Shown one piece after another: positions 27,101 to 33,552 of a DNA stretch of 38,248 nt. The notes under the pieces are model-generated. The model was not told where the DNA came from. It did no database searches and was given only the letters and a program-made list of their open reading frames with translations. Source of the DNA: Phycisphaerae bacterium (GTDB taxonomy: Bacteria; Planctomycetota; Phycisphaerae; UBA1845). Position 1 is the stretch's first letter. Each line of letters begins with the position of its first letter. The translations under genes and the position numbers were made by a program. Location: contig JAUIEW010000017.1 of assembly GCA_030429365.1 (NCBI GenBank), positions 1-38,248 on the forward strand, in the 5' to 3' direction.

Positions 27101-28697
27101 AGAGCAGACTGCGCGTCATCGTTCCCTTGTCGGGCGAGAAGGTTCCGAGAAACAGGTCGGATCGTTTTGCATAGATGACCCACAGCTCGTTTTGAATCGC
27201 GATCGGGGCTGATAGGAACTGCACATCGCCAAGTGGGTCCTCTGAATCGCCGCTGCGCCCGCGTTGCCAGACGATCTGGCCATGCTCTGCGTCATAGGCG
27301 ATGAGGCGCGTCCCGCGGTACACAGGAAACGAGTGGAACGAGAATCCCTGCTTGGTCTTGATCTGATTCGGCGACTTGCCGACGCCGTCGCGCTCGATGG
27401 CGTACACTTTGCCAAACGCGGTCGAGAGGGTCCCGCCAACATGGTCGCCAAGAATCTGATCGCTCAGCGTGTAGCTCGAGTCCACCAATTGCAACGGGCC
27501 AAATCGCTGAAACGCCCGGTTGCTGCGGGCGTTGCGGCGCTGTTCCCCGTCGATCGTGATCGGGCGGTCCGAGACCCATAGTGGATCGAGGCTTTCGAGA
27601 TCGAGCGCGACGACCTGCTGAAGATTCTTGACAAACATTCGACCTTCGCTGACGGCGTACTCACCCACAGGGTAAGCCCCATACGACTCTGCGCCGCTTT
27701 CCCAGTAGGCTTCCCACCAGGACGGATGGTCATGATCGGCAGGCAGAACAAACCGCCAGGGAAGATTGCCCTGCAATTCCGGTGTGACAGCCGGCATTCT
27801 GAAACGGCGGGCAAGATCGCCGCCCTTGAGCGGCCAAGACTCGCGCCCCGCAGATGCCGACTCGATCGACGATTCGGGCCAACCCGATTCGACAAATCGC
27901 AGCACCGATGCGTAGTCCAGCGCGTCGGCGTCAATCGTCTCCTTTGAAATCTCAGCAAGTGCACCTTGCGCCTTTGATTCGTCGCGCAACATCGTCCATG
28001 CCATCGCTCGTCGAACGGCGATCTGCACATCGGGCACATCCGTACGAACGGAGTATGTGGTGATGCGGTCGAGCACTTCGAGCGCTTCGGCAGGGCGGTT
28101 GCGGTCGAGCAGCCAGCCGGCGACCACCGTCGCCGCATCGTCACCATAACTGCTGACCATGTAGCGCGCCAGGATCGTGCGAAGCGCCGTTTCGTTGCAG
28201 TCTTTGACCCCGCGGTCGAACAGCGCTTTTGCTCGGCCATCATACAGCAGGCGATAGGCGTCAATGCCTTCTTCCGGCATCGATGCCAAGAGCATCGTCG
28301 CTCGGTCCTGAGCCGATTCGAACATCGTCAGGCCAGTGTCCGCACTGGCTTTTTCATCGTCCGAACTAAGTAGCGCACCGCCGGGGTCGTCGAGGATGCG
28401 TTGGAGCGAGTCGATCGCCAACTTCCAGTCCTGGCGATCGATCGCGCCGGTCGCCTTTCGCAAGAGGTTTTCGATGGGGGCATTGCGTTCAAGAATTGCG
28501 GGCCGAAGAGTATTCCCGCGTCGGGCGTCGCGCCATTGGGCCATCGCCTGATTGCCGAACGTTGCGAACACCAACATCGCAGAAATGACAATCGATATTG
28601 TTTTCTTCAGACGGAAGGTTCGATGGGTGTGGGAATCGATAGAGGGTATCCGGAGCGAGGAGAACCTGGGCGTCGATTGGGTTGAAATTGGTTTCAT
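24165..28697 (-). CDS. Giant secreted PQQ-like beta-propeller protein
   Basis: 1510 residues from the ATG at 28697 (GTG at 28730 is an alternative; neither has a strong ribosome site). A long basic start precedes a signal segment (KKTISIVISAMLVFATF, cleavage near AMA-Q). Residues about 50-290 are helical, TPR-like. A first propeller lies at about 320-740 with repeat phrases such as RLIAYDAEHGQIVWQRG, LMALDRATGRVIWTL and LATFDAQSGEKL. A second helical section lies at about 740-1080 and a second propeller at about 1090-1500 (GREGLFGIGVRTGRRLWG, YGFDAETGQVVWKRE). PQQ-type W-motifs are present, but no cofactor-binding dehydrogenase residues are evident, so it is likely a binding scaffold like BamB. 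First gene of the operon. Confidence 0.85.
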   Translation of the reverse strand: MKPISTQSTPRFSSLRIPSIDSHTHRTFRLKKTISIVISAMLVFATFGNQAMAQWRDARRGNTLRPAILERNAPIENLLRKATGAIDRQDWKLAIDSLQRILDDPGGALLSSDDEKASADTGLTMFESAQDRATMLLASMPEEGIDAYRLLYDGRAKALFDRGVKDCNETALRTILARYMVSSYGDDAATVVAGWLLDRNRPAEALEVLDRITTYSVRTDVPDVQIAVRRAMAWTMLRDESKAQGALAEISKETIDADALDYASVLRFVESGWPESSIESASAGRESWPLKGGDLARRFRMPAVTPELQGNLPWRFVLPADHDHPSWWEAYWESGAESYGAYPVGEYAVSEGRMFVKNLQQVVALDLESLDPLWVSDRPITIDGEQRRNARSNRAFQRFGPLQLVDSSYTLSDQILGDHVGGTLSTAFGKVYAIERDGVGKSPNQIKTKQGFSFHSFPVYRGTRLIAYDAEHGQIVWQRGRSGDSEDPLGDVQFLSAPIAIQNELWVIYAKRSDLFLGTFSPDKGTMTRSLLLCTVDPAQLQRRAHFAIYPSSDGSNVFVSTGFGVVLSASIDPLSLRWAGQYQQHTGFDNVLFSQHWRCGPPTIAGNLLLVAAPDSEILMALDRATGRVIWTLNQPEGAKYLLGVDDDHIWLGGEQLHCVNLHDGWIEWSTSGDPLQTTGRSALSGDRIFVPTVEGLATFDAQSGEKLDTRPLGDQPPLGNLLCIANATISFDPNEVRKFPDLTLSYPSALAFHERDPTDRHAAIRLAWMELRRGFPRKAHDVLEKVKPPTRRSSSRLSDVTQLRFEALLGIATLPDTSTEEAIEKLREAVSLADGGLSSLRATIALAFRLRDVAATDEAYISLWQLGLTPSGDGYVTIEPRLRNKARLIIGDILSRFERDLTTAQLRTIAEITQTQAREAIAELDNPATRTAARLRLEQLAQMNDVGGAGQAALIALAKLERDRDHFEFAEYYALRAIETDRMATQSAEALRDLAEQYLGPDQRFHHDASLLLSRLESEFARQNLTNADGETVSVLDEVTRLREALDPNRVTEGAFASRPESFRWKSPSVSVNRDRSGEGMFSYPHAASGSFADYLMFLKSGTRLEAINRADGSQAWTARLRLLGSVQTAIEEDDNDDETDHPRLACENQIAVINGREGLFGIGVRTGRRLWGAEYEDSGTANRLAIRDRLVAVGDGLLVAALRRGVLTCASLTDANDIQWERVLTREKIDSIFVQDGLCITLDNQRRKATTYNLKTGRLLSTVAFRQHDEAAPIPVIYESGHLIGPDGSDEIICFSARSGELNWRYAAPDPLRWLFKPGDGYVGISCFGGRVILIDALAGDVRTDITIPKDTKGYAEGVLLGDRLILMPVTEKSLGDTPYLYGFDAETGQVVWKREHLGVVGLNRHALWRQLTLAEKVMPILRRVDVNSESPLLRSRGELAIELIDKRTGQTISEPVRTRMYLTSNNALTGEFGLWPGQFILGANHGLLSIPLTDEVGASGDSGRWP

Positions 28698-29091
28698 CTT
28701 GACGCCCAGAATCCCAAAGACCTCGAACACGCACCGCTGACTGCGAGCCGCTGATAATGCACACCGATATTGGTCGCACGTTGGAGTCGGAGGTTTCAGG
28801 ACAAGCAGTCAAAACCGGGGCTTTGCGAAAACCTCAAATCGACTAACTAGATGCTTTAGTGCCCTTTTTTATACGGGCTTGGACCTCGATTCGCCGCTCA
28901 GAACCCACCCAGCGACAAGATTATACACTGGTAGAATCGGCCAACCGCAGTCTCCGTTGCCACCTTGCGTGGCTGTTACATGGAGAATCAGGCCCTCAAG
29001 TCACAGCCGCCCGCGCACCGGATCCTGAATTCTGGCAGCCAAACCTGTCCTAACATCATGTTTTTAATGTGTTTACGTATGGGCAATGGCG
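28698..29091. other. 394-base intergenic region between apt and the operon
   Basis: No gene on either strand with a credible start or coding pattern. It follows the end of apt and precedes the first operon gene, both on the minus strand, so it should hold the operon promoter. The only clear signal is a minus-strand TATAAT at 28925-28920. The short GCCC..GGGC pairing at 28861-28878 around a T-rich loop is too weak to call. Confidence 0.5.
28920..28925 (-). promoter_or_regulatory. Candidate -10 box (TATAAT) for the 12-gene operon
   Basis: A perfect minus-strand TATAAT lies about 220 bases upstream of the ATG at 28697. No good -35 hexamer is seen at 16-18 bases; CGGTTG is the best and is poor. 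Transcription from here would give a 5' leader of about 215 bases. Chance occurrence cannot be excluded. Confidence 0.35.
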
Positions 29092-29637
29092 CTAGTCGTC
29101 ATACGACAACAGGGAGTGGACGGTGTACTGCTTGATCTTGTCGCGCCCTTTGAGGAATGCCAACTCGATGACGAACGTGACACCGGCGATTTCGCCACCC
29201 AGGGCTTCGACGAGCCGACAGCATGCGCCGATCGTTCCGCCGGTGGCCAACAGGTCGTCGACCATCAGCACCTTCTCGCCCGGTTTGATCGCGCACTTGT
29301 GGATGTGGAGGGAATCAACGCCGTACTCAAGTTCGTAATCCTCCGAGATGGTTTCACACGGCAACTTGCCGGGCTTGCGGATAGGGACAAACCCGATCGA
29401 CAGCGACTGGGCGAGGGCTGTCCCGAAGATGAATCCGCGGGACTCTGCGCCGACCACCTTGTCGATTCGGACCTTGCGAAATGGTTGGGCAAGGTATTCA
29501 ACCGCCAGCGCCAGGCCTGCCGGGTCGGCGAGCAGCGGCGTGATATCCTTAAAAACAATGCCCTTTTTGGGGAAATCGGGCACATCGCGGATCAAGCCTT
29601 GCAGGTCGGCGATACGGGTGGTTACGTGGTCAGACAT
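29092..29637 (-). CDS. apt: Adenine phosphoribosyltransferase
   Basis: 181 residues from the ATG at 29637, with GGAAG 9 bases upstream; the frame is open further upstream but the extension is not Apt-like. Apt converts adenine and PRPP to AMP in the purine salvage pathway in the cytoplasm. Visible: IRDVPDFPKKGIVFKDITPLL (N-terminal Apt signature, in part), ESRGFIFG, GFVPIRKPGKLPCET, and the PRPP-binding loop VLMVDDLLATGGT. Length is normal for the family. Divergent from hppA. It is notable that hppA, which consumes the pyrophosphate made by Apt and similar enzymes, is the divergent neighbour, but shared regulation is not shown. Confidence 0.95.
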   Translation of the reverse strand: MSDHVTTRIADLQGLIRDVPDFPKKGIVFKDITPLLADPAGLALAVEYLAQPFRKVRIDKVVGAESRGFIFGTALAQSLSIGFVPIRKPGKLPCETISEDYELEYGVDSLHIHKCAIKPGEKVLMVDDLLATGGTIGACCRLVEALGGEIAGVTFVIELAFLKGRDKIKQYTVHSLLSYDD

Positions 29638-29986
29638 GATAATTGGCTTCCAGTGTTGGTTTGGATGACAGAGGATTCGCCCGACTCGTTTTGAGGGGCG
29701 CGGCGCGCCGAAACAGTAGCGGGGTGTCAGCGGGTCCGCAAGCGAATACCTGAGGACGGTTATCCAGACTACCCAGATACATGCCAAGCAGGAGAATCGG
29801 CACAGTCGATTCACCCAGTTTACCGCCGGCCCATCCTGCGAATGTGCAGCCAAAGGAATCGTCCGAAACGCATGGATTCGACGTTCACAAGTCGCATTGA
29901 TTTATCGCGAGCAAAGCCTGTCGGAATCGGGTCGTTTTCGGGTGTTTTCAGCGCCCGAGTTGGCTGGACTTCGGTCTCAAAGTCGC

Positions 29987-29992
29987 TATAGT
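29987..29992 (+). promoter_or_regulatory. Candidate -10 box (TATAGT) for hppA
   Basis: TATAGT matches the consensus at five of six positions and would give a leader of about 130 bases before the hppA start. The upstream TTGGCT is 21 bases away, too far for a standard -35, so support is weak. Confidence 0.3.
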
Positions 29993-30119
29993 CCGCAGTC
30001 CGCCGAGGGTGCGTGGACGCGGATCATCTCGGTGTAACCCATTTTCCTTTCTAAGCTTAAGCACATGCAAGGGTGCCGTCCGCAAGGCGCGGGTGACGGT
30101 TGACCAAGGCATGAACACT

Positions 30120-30124
30120 AGGAG
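30120..30124 (+). promoter_or_regulatory. Shine-Dalgarno AGGAG selecting the TTG start of hppA
   Basis: AGGAG followed by 7 bases and then TTG at 30132. The in-frame ATG at 30111 lies 9 bases before this AGGAG and has no well-spaced site of its own. Confidence 0.6.
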
Positions 30125-30131
30125 ACCAGAG

Positions 30132-32816
30132 TTGATCGTGTCCAAGTTTCTGAAATCGACCATTTGGGTGCTGTTGGTCGCGCTCGTCGTTTGCAGCGCA
30201 GCGACTACCGCTTTGGCACAGGACAATGCAGATGGTGGCGCAACCGTTGCCGCTGCTTCGGATGCGGCGCCTCGCTCGCCGATTCCAGGCATCTGGTATT
30301 GCGCTCCGGCGTTTGCGATTGTGGCTCTTCTTTTTGCTCGCAAGTTCTATTCAGAGGTGATGGCTTCTGACGAGGGCGACGAGAGCATGATCAAGATCGC
30401 GTCGTACGTGCGCGAAGGAGCGATGGCGTACCTCAACCGCCAATACAAGGTGGTGTTCTGGGTGTTCGTTGTGCTCGCAGGCATTCTCGCGTTCATGGCC
30501 TACGGGTTGCACGTCCAGCACAAGATCGTCTGGTTCGCGTTCCTCACCGGTGGTTTCTTCAGTGGTTTGTGCGGTTACCTCGGCATGCGTACCGCAACGA
30601 TCGCCGCGCACCGAACCACCGCAGGCGCTCGCGCCAGTTTGAATCGTGGTTTGGTCGTTGCATTCCGCGCCGGTGCGGTCATGGGTCTGGTCGTCGTCGG
30701 TTTTGCACTGATCGACATCACCGCGTGGTTCTACATCCTCAACAACTTCGTTCCGAGCATGACGCTCAACGAAATCACCGTGGTCATGCTGACGTTCGGC
30801 ATGGGGGCGAGCACGCAGGCACTCTTCGCCCGTGTTGGTGGCGGTATCTATACGAAAGCCGCCGACGTCGGTGCCGACCTCGTTGGTAAGGTCGAAGCCG
30901 GTATCCCCGAAGACGATCCCCGTAACCCCGCCGCCATCGCCGACAACGTCGGTGACAACGTCGGTGACGTCGCGGGTATGGGTGCTGACCTTTACGAATC
31001 ATACGCCGGTTCAATCTTGGCGACGGCTGCCTTGGGTGTAGCCGCTGCTTCTGCGCTGGCACCAACCGACGTCAAGACCGCAACAACCAATGCCATGATG
31101 CTGTTGTCGGTTCCGATGGTGCTGGCTGGCATCGGTATCATTCTGTCGATCCTGGGCATCTACATGGTGCGTACGCAGGAAGGCGCGTCGATGGGTCAGT
31201 TGATGTCGGCGCTCGGCAAGGGCGTCAACGGCAGTAGCGTGATGATCGCCGTTGCAGCCTACGGTATCTGCTATGTCCTGTTGAAAGACATCCAAGGCGT
31301 GACTTGGTATGGCGTCGCGTCCAGTGTTGTCATCGGATTGTTCGCCGGAATCATCATCGGTAAAGCCACCGAGTACTTCACGAGCTACGAATACAAGCCG
31401 ACACAGGAAATCGCCGGTCAGGCGGAAACAGGTTCTGCAACTGTCATCATCGCCGGTGTCGCCGAAGGCATGAAGAGTACCTGGGCGTCGTTGGCCACGA
31501 TCGTCATCGCAATCATGCTCGCCTTCGTGTCGGCGGGCGGTGGACGTGAGTTCATGCTCGGTCTTTACGGCGTGGGTATCGCAGCCGTCGGTATGTTGGC
31601 CACACTGGGTATCACCCTCGCGACCGACGCATACGGTCCCATCGCGGACAACGCTGGTGGTAACGCTGAAATGACCCACCAGGATCCGTCCGTGCGTGAG
31701 CGCACCGACGCCCTGGATTCACTTGGTAACACGACGGCTGCCACCGGTAAGGGGTTTGCAATCGGTTCGGCTGCGTTGACCGCACTGGCTTTGCTTGCTG
31801 CTTATGTCGAAGAAGTTCGCGTCGGTCAGCAGCGTGAAGCCATGGGTTATGTGCAGACCGCGGAACCGGAAGCCAAGACCGACGATGCGGCTGGCATGGA
31901 ATACATCTACTACATGGGCCACGGCAAGTTCGCCCAGAAGTGGAAAGAAGGGACGGGTGAAAGCGCCTACCTGGCTTACATGATGCTGAATCATAAAGCC
32001 CAAGCTGACCTGAAAAAGGGCGATAAGTTCCCGGCGGCTGAGTTGGGTGAAACCAATGACGTCAACGAATTCGTCTACAACGTTCACGTGGGTGACACTG
32101 AGTGTCACTTGGTGAATACGCAGCGGGCGTCGATGCAGCAGTACATGACGTTCTACGACGTGACGCTGATGAATCCGAAGGTGCTGTGCGGTATGTTCAG
32201 CGGTGTGTTGCTCGCCTTCCTGTTCTGTGCACTGACGATGAAGGCGGTGGGGCGTGCGGCGTACGAGATGATGCACGAATGTCGCCGCCAGTTCGAGACC
32301 ATCAAGGCGTACCTCAAGAGTCAAGGAAAAGACGACGCTTTCGCGAACGATCCGGAAAACTGGCCACGCGAGCAGATCACGCACGAAGGCCGCGACATTC
32401 CCGACTATGCCAACTGCGTTGCCATTTCGACCGCAGGCGCTCAGAAGGAAATGATCGTTCCATCGCTCTTGGCCATTGTGGTTCCGATCATCGTCGGGCT
32501 CATCTTCGGCGTACCGGGCGTGATGGGCATGTTGGCCGGTGGTCTGACGAGCGGATTCGCCGTCGCGATCTTCATGGCCAACGCCGGTGGTGCTTGGGAC
32601 AACGCGAAGAAGTGGATCGAAACCGGCAAGCATGGCGGTAAGGGCAGCGAAGCCCACAAAGCCGGTGTCGTCGGTGACACGGTTGGTGACCCGTTCAAGG
32701 ATACCTCGGGTCCGAGCCTCAACATCTTGATCAAGCTGATGAGTATGGTCAGCGTTGTGTTTGCGGGATTGATCGTCAAGTACGCCCCGCAGATCAGCTC
32801 GATGCTTGGTCTGTAG
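30132..32816 (+). CDS. hppA: Membrane-bound ion-pumping pyrophosphatase, K+-dependent type
   Basis: 894 residues from TTG at 30132 (ATG at 30111 is possible). Hydrolyses PPi and pumps H+ or Na+ across a membrane. All active-site motifs are present: DVGADLVGKVEAGIPEDDPR, ADNVGDNVGD, ADNAGGNAEMTHQDP, and AHKAGVVGDTVGDPFKDTSG. GNTTAATGKG has Ala and Gly at the two positions that mark K+-dependent enzymes (Lys and Thr in the independent type). Glu in DLYESYAGS is the usual transport Glu; H+ versus Na+ is not resolved. Two oddities: a cleavable-looking signal peptide ending TTALAQ, and an extra segment of about 115 residues between the helix LTALALLAAYV and the helix MNPKVLCGMFSGV, where the family has a short loop. 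In the known 16-helix topology that loop faces outward. Codon use is strongly biased (many GGT, AAC, GAC), suggesting high expression. A terminator follows. Confidence 0.96.
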   Translation: MIVSKFLKSTIWVLLVALVVCSAATTALAQDNADGGATVAAASDAAPRSPIPGIWYCAPAFAIVALLFARKFYSEVMASDEGDESMIKIASYVREGAMAYLNRQYKVVFWVFVVLAGILAFMAYGLHVQHKIVWFAFLTGGFFSGLCGYLGMRTATIAAHRTTAGARASLNRGLVVAFRAGAVMGLVVVGFALIDITAWFYILNNFVPSMTLNEITVVMLTFGMGASTQALFARVGGGIYTKAADVGADLVGKVEAGIPEDDPRNPAAIADNVGDNVGDVAGMGADLYESYAGSILATAALGVAAASALAPTDVKTATTNAMMLLSVPMVLAGIGIILSILGIYMVRTQEGASMGQLMSALGKGVNGSSVMIAVAAYGICYVLLKDIQGVTWYGVASSVVIGLFAGIIIGKATEYFTSYEYKPTQEIAGQAETGSATVIIAGVAEGMKSTWASLATIVIAIMLAFVSAGGGREFMLGLYGVGIAAVGMLATLGITLATDAYGPIADNAGGNAEMTHQDPSVRERTDALDSLGNTTAATGKGFAIGSAALTALALLAAYVEEVRVGQQREAMGYVQTAEPEAKTDDAAGMEYIYYMGHGKFAQKWKEGTGESAYLAYMMLNHKAQADLKKGDKFPAAELGETNDVNEFVYNVHVGDTECHLVNTQRASMQQYMTFYDVTLMNPKVLCGMFSGVLLAFLFCALTMKAVGRAAYEMMHECRRQFETIKAYLKSQGKDDAFANDPENWPREQITHEGRDIPDYANCVAISTAGAQKEMIVPSLLAIVVPIIVGLIFGVPGVMGMLAGGLTSGFAVAIFMANAGGAWDNAKKWIETGKHGGKGSEAHKAGVVGDTVGDPFKDTSGPSLNILIKLMSMVSVVFAGLIVKYAPQISSMLGL

Positions 32817-32911
32817 GAACGCTTTCTCGATCGCATTGGACGCCGTCGCGAACGCAGTTTGAAATCAAAACGCGCGGTGCTGTGCAGGTCGATGATCTTA
32901 AGATTTGAACG

Positions 32912-32953
32912 ACACCCCGCCGGCCGCCGCAGTGCAGCTTGCGGGGTGTTTTC
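32912..32953 (+). terminator. Intrinsic terminator after hppA
   Basis: ACACCCCGC (32912-32920) pairs with GCGGGGTGT (32941-32949) around a 20-base loop; TTTT follows the stem (32949-32952). It begins 96 bases after the hppA stop and ends before the rsfS -10-like sequence. Confidence 0.75.
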
Positions 32954-32970
32954 TGCGCAGCCGGCTGTGG

Positions 32971-32976
32971 TAATAT
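32971..32976 (+). promoter_or_regulatory. Candidate -10 box for rsfS
   Basis: TAATAT directly after the hppA terminator, about 40 bases before the preferred rsfS ATG. No clear -35 is seen. If used, starts further upstream than about 32985 in the rsfS frame would be excluded. Confidence 0.3.
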
Positions 32977-33016
32977 GGTTGAGACAGCAAGCGGTATGAA
33001 CGCAAGATTGATAGCT

Positions 33017-33430
33017 ATGTCAGAGACACAAGACAATTCAACCGAGCAGTCGGCGACTGAACAACAGAAGCCTGAACTGGACTCGAAAGACCTCGCGATC
33101 AAATTGGCGAACATGGCCCACGATCGTCGCTGCGAGCAGATCGTCGTGCTCGACTTGCGCGGCTTGAGTCCGATCACCGACTTCTTCGTGGTCTGCAACG
33201 GTACCAGTGATCGGCAGATGCGCACGACCGGTGAAGAGATGATGGTCGAATGCAAGCACGATGGCGATCCGCCGTACGGCCACACCGGTTTGGATTCGGC
33301 ATCGTGGGTGTTGATCGACTTCGTGAACGTGGTCGTCCACATCTTCACGCCGGAGCATCGCGCGTACTACGATCTCGAATTGCTCTGGGGTGATGCCCCG
33401 CGCGTCGAGTGGCAAGAGGAACAAGCGTAA
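33017..33430 (+). CDS. rsfS: Ribosomal silencing factor RsfS
   Basis: 137 residues from the ATG at 33017. RsfS binds ribosomal protein uL14 on the large subunit and blocks subunit joining when nutrients are low. Core visible from residue about 25: LDSKDLAIKLANMAHDRRCEQIVVLDLRGLSPITDFFVVCNGTSDRQ (in part), GLDSASWVLIDFVNVVVHIF, EHRAYYDLELLWGDAP. The N-terminal about 22 residues are a polar Glu/Gln/Ser extension. The frame is open back to 32939; ATG at 32996 is also possible, but residues before MSETQ are not family-like. Stands alone on the plus strand between the hppA terminator and a palindromic repeat. Confidence 0.93.
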   Translation: MSETQDNSTEQSATEQQKPELDSKDLAIKLANMAHDRRCEQIVVLDLRGLSPITDFFVVCNGTSDRQMRTTGEEMMVECKHDGDPPYGHTGLDSASWVLIDFVNVVVHIFTPEHRAYYDLELLWGDAPRVEWQEEQA

Positions 33431-33449
33431 TCGAATTGGTGCGAGGCGC

Positions 33450-33515
33450 GTAGGGTGGGCCGTGCCCACCATGTTGTTGACCGCTTCGAACGGCGGTGGG
33501 CACGGCCCACCCTAC
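33450..33515. repeat. Paired-palindrome element (21-bp perfect inverted repeat)
   Basis: Arms 33450-33470 and 33495-33515 are perfect reverse complements, with a 24-base spacer. Each arm contains its own palindrome, GGTGGGC-CGT-GCCCACC or its reverse complement. It begins 20 bases after the rsfS stop and ends 37 bases before the argS start. It could act as terminator or mRNA-end structure for rsfS, but no T-run follows. From memory, similar GGGTGGGC..GCCCACCC repeats are dispersed in planctomycete genomes. Confidence 0.85.
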
Positions 33516-33552
33516 ATCGTACTCATCACCCCATTGACTCTGAAGGTGTCGC

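Larger units (their letters stand above)
29638..30131. other. 494-base divergent region between apt and hppA
   Basis: No gene seen. It should hold promoters for apt (minus) and hppA (plus). The best plus-strand signal is TATAGT at 29987-29992; no convincing apt promoter was found. The hppA leader (about 30000-30131) contains short GC-rich inverted stretches but no riboswitch I can recognise. Confidence 0.5.

Noticed and set aside
29086-29694. 202-residue plus-strand open frame
   Set aside because: It lies opposite apt, whose motifs are unmistakable, and its translation has no recognisable feature.
28698-30131. tRNA or small RNA genes in the two longest gaps
   Set aside because: I looked for tRNA arms (GTTCGA-type loops, paired acceptor ends) and strong isolated hairpins and found none convincing.
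32102-32641. Possible separate gene in another frame within the hppA insertion and 3' end
   Set aside because: Arg/Asp-rich shadow frame; the hppA frame is continuous through the insertion and returns to conserved helices.
31719-32657. 312-residue minus-strand open frame opposite hppA
   Set aside because: The hppA motifs on the plus strand are conserved throughout; the antisense frame is His/Arg-rich and unstructured.
33431-33552. CRISPR-like or transposon terminal repeat
   Set aside because: Only two inverted arms, no direct repeats or spacers, and no transposase nearby.
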